Of a stretch of DNA of 6,209 bases, positions 5,892-6,209 are shown piece by piece. Position 1 is the stretch's first letter. Every line of letters starts with the position of its first letter. Made by a program: the position numbers and the translations under genes. Source of the stretch: an uncultured Flavobacteriales bacterium (GTDB lineage: Bacteria > Bacteroidota > Bacteroidia > Flavobacteriales > Crocinitomicaceae); NCBI GenBank assembly GCA_946479125.1, contig CAMLET010000211.1, positions 1 through 6,209 on the forward strand. The letters are read 5' to 3'. The notes under the pieces were generated by a model. That model ran no database searches, was not told the origin of the DNA, and saw only the letters and a program-made list of their open reading frames with translations.

Positions 5892-6209
5892 ATGGAAAGT
5901 GAAGAACATCATATCGAAGGGAAACCGGTTATCAGTATCAAACATTTATACAAATCGTTTGGTGAGCTCGATATTCTGAAAAACGTGAGTCTGGAAGTGA
6001 TGAAGGGTGAAAACATGGTTGTACTTGGTCGTTCAGGAACGGGAAAATCAGTTCTGATAAAGATCATTGCTGGTTTGCTTTTACCGGATAAAGGTCATGT
6101 GCAGGTTTTGGGTAAAAATGTAGATCAGCTCAAAGGAAAAGAACTGGATGAACTTCGTCTGAGAATTGGATTCTCCTTCCAGAACAGTGCTTTGTACGAC
6201 AGTATGAGT
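5892..6209 (+). CDS. mlaF: MlaF-type ABC transporter ATP-binding protein (3' end outside window)
   Basis: The ATPase partner of the preceding permease; it powers lipid transport on the cytoplasmic face of the inner membrane. The 106 residues visible, from ATG at 5892, begin with a short hydrophilic extension. They continue with VISIKHLYKSFGELDILKNV (A-loop strand with the aromatic Tyr20), Walker A GRSGTGKS (46-53), VLIKIIAGLLLPDKG, and the Q-loop region IGFSFQNSALYDSM with Gln97. The last is characteristic of the Mla/YrbF/Ttg2A branch of ABC ATPases. The signature motif, Walker B and H-loop lie beyond the window. The 7-base gap to the permease implies one transcript and coupled translation. 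An MCE-domain (MlaD-like) gene is the expected next neighbour but is not seen. No damage is visible in the part shown. Confidence 0.93.
   Translation, partial: MESEEHHIEGKPVISIKHLYKSFGELDILKNVSLEVMKGENMVVLGRSGTGKSVLIKIIAGLLLPDKGHVQVLGKNVDQLKGKELDELRLRIGFSFQNSALYDSMS

Noticed and set aside
1..6209. CRISPR array, tRNA or rRNA genes, insertion sequences, and a defence or other novel multi-gene system
   Set aside because: I found no regularly spaced repeats, tRNA-like cloverleaf, rRNA stretch, transposase or toxin-antitoxin/defence domains. The genes present belong to known families and, apart from the mlaE-mlaF pair, do not form a linked cassette.

Overview
This 6.2 kb window looks like a chromosomal segment from a Bacteroidota bacterium, most likely order Flavobacteriales. 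The evidence is a secreted metalloprotease with a type IX secretion (T9SS) C-terminal sorting domain, a LETM1-related protein of the kind found in flavobacteria, moderately AT-rich DNA, no convincing Shine-Dalgarno sequences before the starts, and a TAnnTTTG-type -7 promoter element. A Crocinitomicaceae/Fluviicola-like source is my guess from overall protein character and was not tested.

Layout. (1) Positions 1-544, plus strand: the 3' end of infB (translation initiation factor IF-2), followed by a strong intrinsic terminator at 564-590. (2) Positions 545-690: a convergent intergenic stretch with an imperfect inverted repeat that may be a small repeated element. (3) Positions 691-2898, minus strand: a secreted M43-type zinc metalloprotease with a PKD domain and a T9SS sorting tail. 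Its start is probably 48 bases inside the longest possible frame. (4) A 122-base divergent promoter region with a 14-base palindrome. (5) Positions 3021-3503, plus: a DUF1905 / YdeI-OmdA family protein. (6) Positions 3636-4883, plus: a LETM1-related, TerB-like helical protein. (7) Positions 4884-5092: a gap that carries what looks like a short or decayed minus-strand reading frame. (8) Positions 5093-5884 and 5892-6209 (cut by the window edge), plus: permease and ATPase of an MlaE/MlaF-type lipid ABC transporter, 7 bases apart and clearly one operon.

How the genes relate. Only the MlaE/MlaF pair is a clear functional unit. It should move phospholipids or related lipids between the inner membrane and a periplasmic MCE protein, whose gene would be expected just downstream of the window. 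The other genes look like independent housekeeping or accessory units.

I do not see a strong candidate for a new multi-gene system. The points most worth a second look are the replaced RE-G-P motif in the MlaE-type permease, its forced TTG start, the frame-shifted minus-strand ORF just upstream of it, the Gly-to-Asn change in the protease zinc motif, and the repeat-like element after infB.
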